Below, one piece after another: positions 55,870 through 64,000 of a DNA stretch of 64,000 nucleotides. The notes under the pieces were generated by a model that was not told where the DNA came from, made no database searches, and was given only the letters and a program-made list of their open reading frames with translations. Each line of letters starts with the position of its first letter. Positions within the stretch are counted from its first letter, which is position 1. The translations under genes and the position numbers were made by a program. The stretch is from JAAELZ01 sp965237485 (lineage in GTDB: Bacteria > Pseudomonadota > Gammaproteobacteria > Arenicellales > Poriferihabitantaceae), in the NCBI GenBank assembly GCA_965237485.1, contig CBDEFQ010000006.1:310001-374000 (forward strand). Reading direction: 5' to 3'.

Positions 55870-57111
55870 GTGAGCAACGGCTGAGGCCGCACCTTCATCA
55901 ATGAGTGCGCCGGTATTAAAGCGATCAATCGAGAATGGTGCAGCAAAGGGGTGCATTTCACCTTTAGCGATTGAATGCGCGAACACATGGCCAGATCCCG
56001 GCGTGGCTTTAAAGCCGCCAGTTCCCCAACCACAGTTGAAGTATAAATTCTCAACAGGCGTTTTCGAAACAATCGGTGAGCGGTCCACAGTCACATCAAC
56101 AATGCCGCCCCACTGGCGCAGCATTTTCATGCGTGATAGCGCTGGGTACAGTTCAATAATGGCTTGTAGCGTATCTTCAATCACCGCAAAACCGCCGCGT
56201 TGCGAATAAGAGGTGTAACCGTCAGAGCTTGCCCCGATGACTAGCTCGCCTTTATCCGATTGACTGATATACGCGTGTACGCCGTTAGACATGATCACTT
56301 GATCAACGCAGGGTTTCACGGGTTCAGAGACTAACGCTTGTAACGGGAAAGATTCGATGGGCAACCTAAAGCCAGCCATATCAGCGAGCACGCTACAATG
56401 TCCAGCAACCACCACGGCAACTTGGTCAGCTCCGATGCTACCCTTGTTGGTTTCGATGCCTTTAACTACGCCATTAGTGATGTCAAACCCTGTCACTTCG
56501 CAGTTTTGAATGATATCAACCCCCAAGGCATCCGCTGCGCGGGCATAACCCCAGGCGACAGCGTCATGACGAGCGGTTCCGCCAAGCTGCTGGAACAGGC
56601 CCCCCATTACTGGATAGCGACAATCCAAATTCATGTAAGGTACCATCTTTATAATCTCTTTCGGTGTCATAAATTTCGACTTAATGCCGTTGAGATGAAT
56701 GGCATTGCCACGACGGCCAATTTCTTGCATGTCGTGCACGCTGTGTGCCACATGCAATACGCCGCGCGGTGAATACATCACATTGTAATTAAGCTCTTGG
56801 CTCAGCGTACCCCATAAGTCGACAGCATGATCGTATAAGGCAGCGGATTCGTCCCAAAGGTAGTTTGAACGGATGATGGTGGTATTGCGACCGGTATTTC
56901 CACCACCGATCCAGCCTTTTTCAATGACAGCTACATTGGTGATGCCGCATTCCTTGGCTAAATAATAAGCGGTTGCGAGACCGTGCCCACCACCGCCAAC
57001 AATTATTACTTTATAGTGTTTTTTGGGTTCGGGACTGCGCCAAGCCGCTTGCCAGTCTTGGTGATAATTCCTAGCTTTTTTGGCGAGGTTGAAAATTGAA
57101 TACTTATTCAT
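55867..57111 (-). CDS. soxB: Sarcosine oxidase beta subunit, cluster 2
   Basis: 414 aa. FAD motif VIIVGGGGHGLATAYYLAKE at about 34-53, WIGGGNTGRNTTIIRSNYLW, and GTARHDAVAWGYARAADALG with the covalent-FMN His. The end NCGWGTGGFKATPGSGHVFA is typical. It follows creatinase by 30 bp and is co-transcribed with it, so creatine-derived sarcosine is its obvious substrate. Confidence 0.95.
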   Translation of the reverse strand: MNKYSIFNLAKKARNYHQDWQAAWRSPEPKKHYKVIIVGGGGHGLATAYYLAKECGITNVAVIEKGWIGGGNTGRNTTIIRSNYLWDESAALYDHAVDLWGTLSQELNYNVMYSPRGVLHVAHSVHDMQEIGRRGNAIHLNGIKSKFMTPKEIIKMVPYMNLDCRYPVMGGLFQQLGGTARHDAVAWGYARAADALGVDIIQNCEVTGFDITNGVVKGIETNKGSIGADQVAVVVAGHCSVLADMAGFRLPIESFPLQALVSEPVKPCVDQVIMSNGVHAYISQSDKGELVIGASSDGYTSYSQRGGFAVIEDTLQAIIELYPALSRMKMLRQWGGIVDVTVDRSPIVSKTPVENLYFNCGWGTGGFKATPGSGHVFAHSIAKGEMHPFAAPFSIDRFNTGALIDEGAASAVAH

Positions 57112-57141
57112 TGGGTAAAACCAGTGGTTTATTTAGGCCAT

Positions 57142-58350
57142 TTATGGCGCGATAATATTGTGCTCGGGGCCATAAGGGAAGTGGGTGATATTCTGTGCGC
57201 CGTCTTCGGTAAGCACGAGGATATCATGTTCGCGGTAACCGCCCGAACCTAGGTTGCCTTCTTCGATCATGATCATAGGTTCCATCGAAACCACCATGCC
57301 AGGTTCTAAAACAGTGTCGACGTCTTCACGTAGTTCAAGCCCCGCTTCACGACCATAGTAGTGACACAGCACGCCGAAAGAATGGCCATAACCAAAAGTG
57401 CGCGCTTGCAGTAATTCGTGCTCTAAGTAGATTTTGTTTAACTCGCGCGCAATATCGCTGCATTTTGTGCTGGGCTTGATTAGCTTTTTGCCTTCATCAT
57501 GCACCAAACAATTCACTTCCCAGTTTTTTAGGTGCGCATCCGAACAATGCTCGGCGAATAATGTGCGTTCAAGCGCAACATAGTAACCCGCTACCATTGG
57601 GAAACAATTTAAACTCAAGATATCACCCGCTTTAATTTTGCGTGTGGTCACGGGGTTGTGTGCGCCATCGGTGTTGATGCCTGATTGAAACCAAGTCCAT
57701 GTATCACGAATTTCTGAATCAGGGAATACGTTGGCAATTTCGCGCACCATCGCATCGGTAGAATGGATTGCCACTTCATGTTCTGCTACCCCTACACCAA
57801 TGGCCTCTGCGCAGGCTTCGCCGCCAATGTCGGCAATCGCAGTCATTTTGGTGATATGAGCAATTTCTTCAGTAGACTTGATCAAGCGTAAGCGCATCGC
57901 CGCCCCTGATATATCGACAAATTTTGAATTAGGCAAAGCCGCCTTGAGTTTGTCAACCATTTGCATATTGATATGATCCCACTCGATACCAACGGTGTCG
58001 CCATCTTTAATATATTTGCGCACACCGCTGTAGTAATTATCACGTTGCCAATCGGTGTAAACCTGATTGCCACCAAACGTGCGCCGCGCAGGCGCTCCGC
58101 CGTCAATGTTGGCGCTTAATGTAGTTTGGGTATCATGATTTACCACCAAACCATACGGGCGGCCAAAAGCACAATAGAAAAAATCAGAATAGTAATTGAC
58201 GTTGTGAATCGAGGTCATTAACACGGAATCAATATTCAAACTCGCCATAGCGGCTCGCAGCCCAGTTAAACGGCGGCTCATTTCAGCATTACTGAAGGTT
58301 GCTTGGGCGCGTTCGAAAATTGGGAATTCGATTAAGTTTCTCATTTCCAT
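57142..58350 (-). CDS. Creatinase (creatine amidinohydrolase)
   Basis: 402 aa, the same length and nearly the same motif order as Pseudomonas creatinase: SIHNVNYYSDFFYCAFGRPY, YTDWQRDNYYSGV, DTWTWFQSGINTDGAHNPVT (with the catalytic His near residue 232), CFPMVAGYYVALERTLF, FGYGHSFGVLCHYYGREAGL and VSMEPMIMIEEG. It splits creatine into sarcosine and urea without needing the metal ions of its M24 relatives. First gene of a creatinase-soxBDAG operon, divergent from a LysR regulator. Confidence in function is high because the resemblance runs the full length. Confidence 0.92.
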   Translation of the reverse strand: MEMRNLIEFPIFERAQATFSNAEMSRRLTGLRAAMASLNIDSVLMTSIHNVNYYSDFFYCAFGRPYGLVVNHDTQTTLSANIDGGAPARRTFGGNQVYTDWQRDNYYSGVRKYIKDGDTVGIEWDHINMQMVDKLKAALPNSKFVDISGAAMRLRLIKSTEEIAHITKMTAIADIGGEACAEAIGVGVAEHEVAIHSTDAMVREIANVFPDSEIRDTWTWFQSGINTDGAHNPVTTRKIKAGDILSLNCFPMVAGYYVALERTLFAEHCSDAHLKNWEVNCLVHDEGKKLIKPSTKCSDIARELNKIYLEHELLQARTFGYGHSFGVLCHYYGREAGLELREDVDTVLEPGMVVSMEPMIMIEEGNLGSGGYREHDILVLTEDGAQNITHFPYGPEHNIIAP

Positions 58351-58429
58351 GGTGGACTCTTTGTTGGTAGGTTCGTAAAGGCGGCTTTTTATGTGTAATG
58401 TCGCTATTATAAAAAAGTAGGTGTATTTT

Positions 58430-58479
58430 AACCAATATAATATATTGCTATTAATATCATTAATAATGATATATTGGTT
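58430..58479. promoter_or_regulatory. Dyad in the creatinase-lysR divergent region (likely operator)
   Basis: AACCAATATA (58430-58439) and TATATTGGTT (58470-58479) form a perfect 10-bp inverted repeat spaced 30 bp apart, in a strongly AT-rich 131-bp region between the divergent starts. It ends two bases before the LysR start codon, as expected for an autoregulated LysR pair. No Shine-Dalgarno is visible between it and that start. Confidence 0.6.
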
Positions 58480-58481
58480 AC

Positions 58482-59396
58482 ATGATTCAGTTCAGACAAA
58501 TACAGGCTTTTCATGCCATTATCGAAGCGGGTACAGTCACAAAGGCGGCCGATAAACTTGGTATTTCGCAGCCTGGTGTAAGTAATCTTATTTCTAGCCT
58601 TGAACGCCATATTGGTTTTAAGCTTTTTAAGCACTTGAGTGGAAGACTCAGCCCCACACCTGAAGCAATGCGTTTGTTTAATTCTGTTGAAGGAATGATC
58701 GAAGGCTTTGAGAATATCGATCGTCGCGCCGCTGCGCTAAAGCATGAAGTGAGTGGTAAGCTTATAGTCGGTGGCTTGCCAGAGCTGTCGCTCGACTATC
58801 TGCCGGTTTTGCTCAGCAAATTTCTGCAAGATAAACCTGAGGTGGAATCGTCATTCCAAACCCGCTCTTCTGTAACCATTCAAGAGATGGTCGCTGATCA
58901 TTATATTGAGGTAGGAGTCGCAGAGGGCCCGTTGCAGCACGAAAACCTGGAAGGGGAGACGTTCTCATTCCCATGCTATTGCGCACTGCATTTGGGGCAT
59001 AGATTAGCAGATAAAAAAGTAATTTCTGCTAAAGACTTGGATGGCGAGCCGCTAATCTCGCTGGGTTCGTACCACATGACCTATCACCGCCTACGCGAGG
59101 TATTTGCAGCACAAAACTGTGTGTGGAATGACCAGTATCAAACCCGAACATTCTACGCGGCACTTACCCTTGTTCGCGAAGGCATGGGCGTCGCATTGAT
59201 TGACCCATTCACGTTGTCCACTCGAGATACAGGCCATGTCGTGATAAAGCCATTTAAGGTGCCAATAAATTTGGACTTGGCCCTATTCTGGGCAACCGAC
59301 AAACCTATTTCTTTGCTTGGGCAGTCGTTTATCAATTTTGTGCGTGCGCAGATGGCGCAGACGCGGGAACAGTTCTTAAAATTGCCATTAGCTTAA
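58482..59396 (+). CDS. LysR-type regulator of the creatinase operon
   Basis: 304 aa. Helix-turn-helix within residues 1-60 (IQAFHAIIEAGTVTKAADKL then GISQPGVSNLISSLERHIGF), followed by a substrate-binding fold (GKLIVGGLPELSLDYLPVLL). Its divergence from creatinase, with a shared dyad, points to control of creatinase-soxBDAG by creatine or sarcosine; that effector is inference. Intact. Confidence 0.88.
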   Translation: MIQFRQIQAFHAIIEAGTVTKAADKLGISQPGVSNLISSLERHIGFKLFKHLSGRLSPTPEAMRLFNSVEGMIEGFENIDRRAAALKHEVSGKLIVGGLPELSLDYLPVLLSKFLQDKPEVESSFQTRSSVTIQEMVADHYIEVGVAEGPLQHENLEGETFSFPCYCALHLGHRLADKKVISAKDLDGEPLISLGSYHMTYHRLREVFAAQNCVWNDQYQTRTFYAALTLVREGMGVALIDPFTLSTRDTGHVVIKPFKVPINLDLALFWATDKPISLLGQSFINFVRAQMAQTREQFLKLPLA

Positions 59397-59532
59397 CCAT
59401 TTTTTTAGGCTAATTTTGAGCATCAACAGGATGAATAACCGTGATAAAATTTTACCGTCTTTTCATTGATCCTCAGTAAGTGCGCGGACACCAGTGCCGC
59501 TCTTGCTTATAAAAACAGCCTATTAGTCCATT

Positions 59533-60525
59533 ATGTCGAACACTAACCCTATCTCAGCAACCGTCGATTTTGATCAAAATGGTGTGCAACACGGCTTTTT
59601 AAAGCTACCGCATTCTCACGATGATTCTGCTTGGGGCTCTATTATGATCTCTATCACCGTAGCTAAGAATGGTGAAGGCCCCACAATACTTTTCACTGGG
59701 GCAAACCACGGTGACGAATACGAAGGACCGATTGCGCTGTTTGATTTAGCAGCAAACATCGATGCCAGTAAGATAACAGGCCGTATTATTATTGTACCCG
59801 GCATGAATTACCCCGCGTTTGAAGCTGGCAAACGTACTTCACCGATCGATGGCGGCAATATGAATCGCAGTTTTCCAGGTGACCCAAAAGGCACGCTAAC
59901 TGAGAAAATAGCAGATTATTTTCAGTGTACTTTATTGCCGATGGCAGACTACGTGCTCGATTTTCACTCTGGAGGCAAAACTTTGGACTTTCTACCGTTT
60001 TGTTGTGCACACGAATTGGATGACAAAGAACAGCAAACCCGTTGTGTTGCTGCCAGAGATGCTTTTAATGCACCGCACTCAATGATGCTGTTGGAAATCG
60101 ACGCGCCAAGTATGTATGACACGGCAGCCGAGAATATGGGTAAAACCTTTATTAGCACTGAGTTGTCGGGGGGCGGTACGGCTTCAGCAGCCACCATTGC
60201 GATTGCCAAAAAAGGTATCCGTAATATCTTGCGTCACACCGGCATAACTCAAGGTGAGCTCGAGGTGGACGACACCCTAGTGCTTGATATGCCCGACGAC
60301 CGTTGCTTTGTATTTAGCGAATCAGAAGGTATGTTAGAGCTGGTTGTGGAGCTTGGTGACAAAGTTAAAGCGGGAAATTTAATCGGTCGCGTTCACAATA
60401 TAAAACGCACGGGTGATGCGCCGACCGATTATCACGCGAAGATCGATGGCATTTTTACCGGTCGGCACTTTCCTGGGAAAATAGCGATGGGGGATTTCCT
60501 CGCCGTTATCGATGTGCAAGTTTAA
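59533..60525 (+). CDS. doeB: N-acetyl-diaminobutyrate deacetylase-like (DoeB), AstE/AspA family
   Basis: 330 aa zinc hydrolase of the succinylglutamate desuccinylase/aspartoacylase family. Zinc ligands are in LFTGANHGDEYEGPIALFDL (His, Glu) and YVLDFHSGGKTLDFLPF (His); STELSGGGTASAATIAIAKK and the C-terminal YHAKIDGIFTGRHFPGKIAM follow. The full-length pattern is that of DoeB, which deacetylates N-acetyl-2,4-diaminobutyrate in ectoine degradation. No doeA is in the window, so the role could instead be deacylation of another amino acid. It lies 136 bp after the LysR gene in the same direction. Confidence 0.78.
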   Translation: MSNTNPISATVDFDQNGVQHGFLKLPHSHDDSAWGSIMISITVAKNGEGPTILFTGANHGDEYEGPIALFDLAANIDASKITGRIIIVPGMNYPAFEAGKRTSPIDGGNMNRSFPGDPKGTLTEKIADYFQCTLLPMADYVLDFHSGGKTLDFLPFCCAHELDDKEQQTRCVAARDAFNAPHSMMLLEIDAPSMYDTAAENMGKTFISTELSGGGTASAATIAIAKKGIRNILRHTGITQGELEVDDTLVLDMPDDRCFVFSESEGMLELVVELGDKVKAGNLIGRVHNIKRTGDAPTDYHAKIDGIFTGRHFPGKIAMGDFLAVIDVQV

Positions 60526-60562
60526 GCTATCGGGTATACGCTCTTAAATAGTCGGTTAAAAA

Positions 60563-60798
60563 TATCTTTCCCCCGAAATAGTGGACGCCATTATCCAAGC
60601 AAACAACGGTGATGCTTCGTCTTATGGCGACGATCAAATTCCGCCGCAGAGACGATAGACAAACTCAATGCAATCGGCTTTAACGTTACGCAAGGAGAAC
60701 TAGATGAAACGGCTCCACCAAGATTTGTGACGGCTTGGAATACGACGCAAGCTGAGATCGGTGAATTATTGGCTGCGGTAGCTACCTTTGTGGAGTGA
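60563..60798 (+). pseudogene. L-threonine aldolase relic with internal deletion
   Basis: An N-terminal snippet LSPEIVDAIIQANNGDASSY then GDDQI matches the start of low-specificity threonine aldolase (SPEILAAI...YGxD). Near 60640 it jumps, with a frame change, to AAETIDKLNAIGFNVTQG and then RFVTAWNTTQAEIGELLAAV, the extreme C-terminus of the same enzyme. About 260 residues between are missing. A dead gene whose product would have made glycine. Confidence 0.72.
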
Positions 60799-61003
60799 GA
60801 ACACAAAGTAGTTTGTGAAGCTTAGCTTACAGTTTTATTTGAAAGATTTTCGAAATGCCACAATTAGTTCTTTAGCATTTATCGAATGTTTTGCCTCTGC
60901 CAGAGTTTTCAAGCTTGTTTCTTAAATACGCATTCCATTTTGGAGATAGTGCGGTGAACTAGGCTCGACAATTTGAGCCATGTTTTAAGCTATTTAAACA
61001 AAA
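60799..61003. other. Short non-coding stretch
   Basis: About 205 bp between the aldolase relic and the TPR gene end. No gene, RNA or repeat seen. Confidence 0.5.
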
Positions 61004-61323
61004 TCAGTAATCATGCTGCTCTTCTGATCCTTTTTCATCACTCGAATAGGCAGCTATAGAGGCAGAAAGGATTTGGTGTTGTTCGCAGTCACCGCAATAT
61101 TTTGCTAGACGCTTCAACTGTTTCTTCGCGAGATTAAGCTTGTCTGTCATCAAATAGAGCTCGCCCAAATATTCATTGGCGCCAAGGTGCTTTCGATCAA
61201 TCCTTAATGCTTTTTTGTAGGCTTTTAGCGAGGCCTTAAAATTACCGTTTTTGCGTTCACTGTAGCCCAACCAATTCCACGCATTCGCGTTGTTCTTTTC
61301 AGTTTTGATAAAGCCTGTTAACT

Positions 61324-62717
61324 GATACTGTAACTTCAGGTATGGACTTTTATATTAGATAGAGCAGTATGGCCTTTTCCCCCTAGGGGGAATTTTTTCG
61401 AATTTTTGATTTATTCAAATTTTCTATCTTGGTGTCTTGTAAGTTGAGCCCTTTGTGCGTTCCCTGTTTTAAGCAATTAAAATACTGGAGACACCCAAAT
61501 GACCCAATCAAACAATAACGTATTTGACGTAGTAGTGGAACACACATCTCAGAAGGCCCCGATGCCATGCGCCCCGTGCTCACCGCACTGCTCAATGAGG
61601 CGATGAAGATTGAAAGAGAGCCGTTTCCAGGCGCATCACACTATGAGCATAGTCAAGACCGGCCAGGGTTTGCCCATGGCTACCAGGATAAGCGTATCGA
61701 TACGCAAGCCGGTACGCTCAATCTGCGTATCCCAAAGACCGCTAAACACGTTGATGAACCTTTTTACCCTCAATCGCTAGAACGCGGCTTACGCAGCCAA
61801 CGTGCGATGATGCTGACCGTTGCTGAAATGTACGTGACGGGCGTTAGCACGCGCCGAGTCGAAAAAGTCATGCAGAGCATGGGTATTGAAAGCATCTCCT
61901 CTACACCGGTCTCACGGGCTAACCAGAGCATGGATGAGGCGTTAAAAGTCTGGCGTGATCGTCCGTTGGATAAAGTCTCTTACCTAATCCTTGATGCGCG
62001 TTATGAAAAGGTGCGTGAGGGCCACCAAGTGATTGATATGGCGGTGTTGAGTGCGGTGGGTGTATTGCCTTGTGGACGGCGTTGCGTATTAGGAACGGCA
62101 ATGGCACTTAATGAAGCCGAGGTTAACTGGCGAGAGTTCCTCAAAGGCTTGGTTGACCGGGGCATACATGGTATTGAGTTTATTGTCAGTGATGATCACC
62201 GTGGCTTAAAAGCCGCTAGAAAGGCAGTGTTCCCAGGTATACCTTGGCAGCGTTGCCAGTTTCATCTGGCGCAGAATGCAATGCATCATGCCCCCAATCA
62301 CAAGATCAAGCAGCGCATTGGTGGTGAGCTGCGTAGTGTTTGGAATGCACCCAATAGGGCAGCTGCTCAGGTTAATCTAAAAGTCCTTGTGAGCCAGTAC
62401 CAGGAAAAGCATGCTCACTGGGCGCAGTGGCTAGAAAACAATGTGCCTGAAGGGTTAAATGTGGTTTGCCTTGCCAGATAGACACCAAAAGAAAATGCGA
62501 ACCTCCAACCGCATTGAACGGACGGTTCAACAAGAACTTAAGCGGCGAACCCGCTTGGTCAGAGTCTTTCCTAACCGAGAGGCTTGGTTACGATTAGTCA
62601 GTGCCATTCTGATTGAAATTGACGACGAATGGGCTAATGCTAATCATCGATATATCGTGTGGAACGACAATGAGTCAACTTGCTAGACAAAAAGTCCATA
62701 CCCAATGTTGCGTAATC
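61324..62717 (+). mobile_element. IS256-family element, copy 4 (complete ends)
   Basis: 1394 bp. Left end GATACTGTAACTTCAGGTAT, right end on the other strand GATTACGCAACATTGGGTAT, with GGTATGGACTTTT common to both. 8-bp target duplication TGTTAACT (61316-61323 and 62718-62725). This is the only copy here with both ends, so it defines the element. Confidence 0.93.
61567..62686 (+). pseudogene. IS256 transposase, copy 4, frameshifted near the C-terminus
   Basis: From MRPVLTALLNEAMKIEREPF to PEGLNV the frame is open with both Asp motifs; one extra G near 62463 (ATGTGGTTTG for ATGTGTTTG in other copies) shifts it to an early stop at 62481. The normal end (RHQKKMRTSNRIERTVQQEL to NDNESTC) continues in another frame to 62686. 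An upstream ATG at 61499 with a good GGAG site would give only a 35-codon frame, MTQSNNNVFDVVVEHTSQKA onwards, which is out of frame with the rest; the same offset is seen in copy 1. Confidence 0.9.
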
Positions 62718-62978
62718 TGTTAACTGCAAAATGGCTTGCTCAAATTGTTCAGACTTAACTAAATCCACAATCTCTGTAGGTAGTGGTTTTGCTTCAGCCT
62801 GTGGAGTGGAGGCGCCGTCAGCAAGAATAGGAATCGTAGTTAATGCAAATAATAAAGCGACAATTGTATAAAATATCACTGCTGTCCCGTTAACACTAAA
62901 GAAACAGGCCTGATTTTCTCTCAATTTGATAAAATACGTTTAGCGATAAACCGTTGAATCAAATAGGAAAATCAGACC

Positions 62979-64000
62979 ATGTCACATTGTAATACCGTTC
63001 TAAATCAAATACTCAAAATTGTTCCGAGACATGAATTCGAGGCACTCGCAATTCAACATCATTCGGGGCGTTCATTCCGCAGAGCGTCTCGTTGGTCACA
63101 GTTCGTGAGCCTGACTATAGCTCAATTGACTGGCCGTCATAGCTTGCGTGATATTGTTGATAATGTCAGCGCTCAATCACACCGCTTGTATCATCTTGGT
63201 AGTGCCGTGTTAACGCGGTCCAATCTTTCACGCATCAATGAGAACAAGCCTTCGAGCCTTTATGAAGCACTATTCTCTCAATTACTCAAGTGCTGTCAGA
63301 GCAAAACGCCAGGGCATAACTTTCGTTTCAAGAATCCCCTGTATTCGCTGGACTCATCTACCATTGATCTGTTATCGGTTTTCCCATGGGCAGACTTTCG
63401 ATCAACTAAAGGGGCAATCAAACTGCATGTAGGCCTGAATCATGATGGTTACTTACCTGAGTTTGTTAATATCACCGAGGGTAAATGTGCTGATGTTACT
63501 GCAGGCAGGAAAGTAGCTTTCCCGAAAGGCAGCATTGTAGTTATTGATCGTGGATACAACGACTATGCCTGGTATAAGCAATTGAATGACAAGGGAATAT
63601 ACTTTGTCACACGATTAAAGAAGAATGCTGCATACCGCCTTATCAAGCGACATAGTGTACGCAAGGGAACGGGACTTAGCAGTGATCAAACGATTGAATT
63701 CACGGGGGTCAAAGCAGCAAAGGAGTGTTCGATTCGATTACGCCGTATTGGTTATCGCGATGCCACTACAGGCAAGCATTATGTGTTTTTAACCAACCAC
63801 TTTAAGCTCAGTGCTCAAACTATCGCCGATATTTATAAAGCCAGATGGCAGGTGGAATTATTCTTCAAGTGGATCAAGCAGAACTTAAAGGTGAAGTCAT
63901 TTATCGGCACCAGCAAGAACGCAGTATTGACCCAAATATGGATTGCGTTATGTATTTACCTAATACTGATGTTCATCAAATTGCAGTCGAAGGCGGGCAA
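62979..64000 (+). CDS. IS4-family transposase (runs off window end)
   Basis: The frame starts MSHCNTVLNQILKIVPRHEF and is open for 340 codons to the window end. An N-terminal DUF4372-like region (FRRASRWSQFVSLTIAQLTG) precedes the DDE core: D in YSLDSSTIDLLSVFPWADF, D in IVVIDRGYNDYAWY, and IYKARWQVELFFKWIKQNLK, which contains the exact Y-2-R-3-E-6-K signature of IS4. The IS left end must lie near 62895-62910, close to the TPR gene start; the right end is outside the window, so integrity is unproven. Confidence 0.88.
   Translation, partial: MSHCNTVLNQILKIVPRHEFEALAIQHHSGRSFRRASRWSQFVSLTIAQLTGRHSLRDIVDNVSAQSHRLYHLGSAVLTRSNLSRINENKPSSLYEALFSQLLKCCQSKTPGHNFRFKNPLYSLDSSTIDLLSVFPWADFRSTKGAIKLHVGLNHDGYLPEFVNITEGKCADVTAGRKVAFPKGSIVVIDRGYNDYAWYKQLNDKGIYFVTRLKKNAAYRLIKRHSVRKGTGLSSDQTIEFTGVKAAKECSIRLRRIGYRDATTGKHYVFLTNHFKLSAQTIADIYKARWQVELFFKWIKQNLKVKSFIGTSKNAVLTQIWIALCIYLILMFIKLQSKAG

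Larger units (their letters stand above)
61004..62924 (-). pseudogene. Secreted TPR protein gene split by IS256 copy 4
   Basis: Joining 62718 and above to 61323 and below, after removing the IS and one TGTTAACT, gives a continuous frame: signal-like VIFYTIVALLFALTTIPILA, then LVKSEQFEQAILQLTGFIKT, NANAWNWLGYSERKNGNFKA and YKKALRIDRKHLGANEYLGE, ending GSEEQHDY. Two or three tetratricopeptide units are visible, so it probably bound a partner protein in the periplasm. The first codons (MRENQACFF) may derive from the adjoining IS4-type element; a GTG at the VIFYT codon is a possible original start. Confidence 0.82.

Overview
The window looks like a marine or host-associated gammaproteobacterium whose genome is being eroded by insertion sequences. 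The chromosomal core (uvrA divergent from a YajR-type transporter, then ssb, a LigB-type dioxygenase, htpX and tRNA-Ser) has a gammaproteobacterial flavour. The metabolic genes use methylated amines and compatible solutes (creatine, sarcosine, glycine betaine, probably ectoine) and fatty acids. I cannot name a genus from the sequence alone.

Layout. 1-4.5 kb is a nested IS pile: an IS256-type element is split by a tnpC-only IS66-type element (24-bp inverted ends, 8-bp target duplication), which itself carries an IS5-like element and a 163-bp MITE. 4.5-8.3 kb holds a beheaded fatty-acid desaturase, a DMT permease, a small membrane-protein gene split by a D35E-integrase IS, and a HlyU-family gene. 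8.3-15.5 kb is intact core: uvrA, yajR-like, ssb, dioxygenase, htpX, and tRNA-Ser(GGA) preceded by two tandem truncated copies of itself. 15.8-18.45 kb is a decayed IS21-type element that has cut off an M24 peptidase gene. 18.96-24.1 kb is a complete heterotetrameric sarcosine oxidase operon (soxBDAG), followed by a DUF6279 lipoprotein, a GFA-domain protein and a hypothetical gene. 26.7-34.8 kb is a graveyard: proXVW (proX and proW frameshifted), a dead transposase, a GcvT-like fragment and a LacI-type regulator broken by an IS5-like copy. 35.4-43.4 kb is an intact tetR-fadD-fadH-fadN-type-fadA operon for fatty-acid oxidation. 43.5-51.6 kb is a second IS island (two IS256 copies in inverted orientation around an IS21 element, a 120-bp-repeat lipoprotein gene, and a D35E-integrase IS carrying an IS5-like copy). 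51.7-60.5 kb is a creatinase-soxBDAG operon with a divergent LysR regulator, followed by a DoeB-like deacetylase. 60.5-64 kb holds a threonine-aldolase relic, a TPR gene split by IS256, and an IS4-type transposase running off the end.

How the genes fit together. Creatinase would make sarcosine plus urea. Either sarcosine oxidase would convert sarcosine to glycine and a one-carbon unit passed to tetrahydrofolate or released as formaldehyde. The GFA-domain protein, the GcvT-like relic and the threonine-aldolase relic fit a glycine/one-carbon theme, but only by inference. The betaine importer that would feed this catabolism is broken.

The most unusual material is non-coding: a 163-bp MITE in three copies, all inside transposase genes at TTAAW-like sites; a tandem array in which a 104-bp structured spacer repeatedly follows the 5' three quarters of tRNA-Ser; a 267-bp inverted-repeat element between soxB and soxD; a 197-bp MITE-like element with an apparent 11-bp duplication; and a 142-bp inverted-repeat element between convergent genes. 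I did not find a clearly new multi-gene protein system such as a defence island, CRISPR array or biosynthetic cluster.
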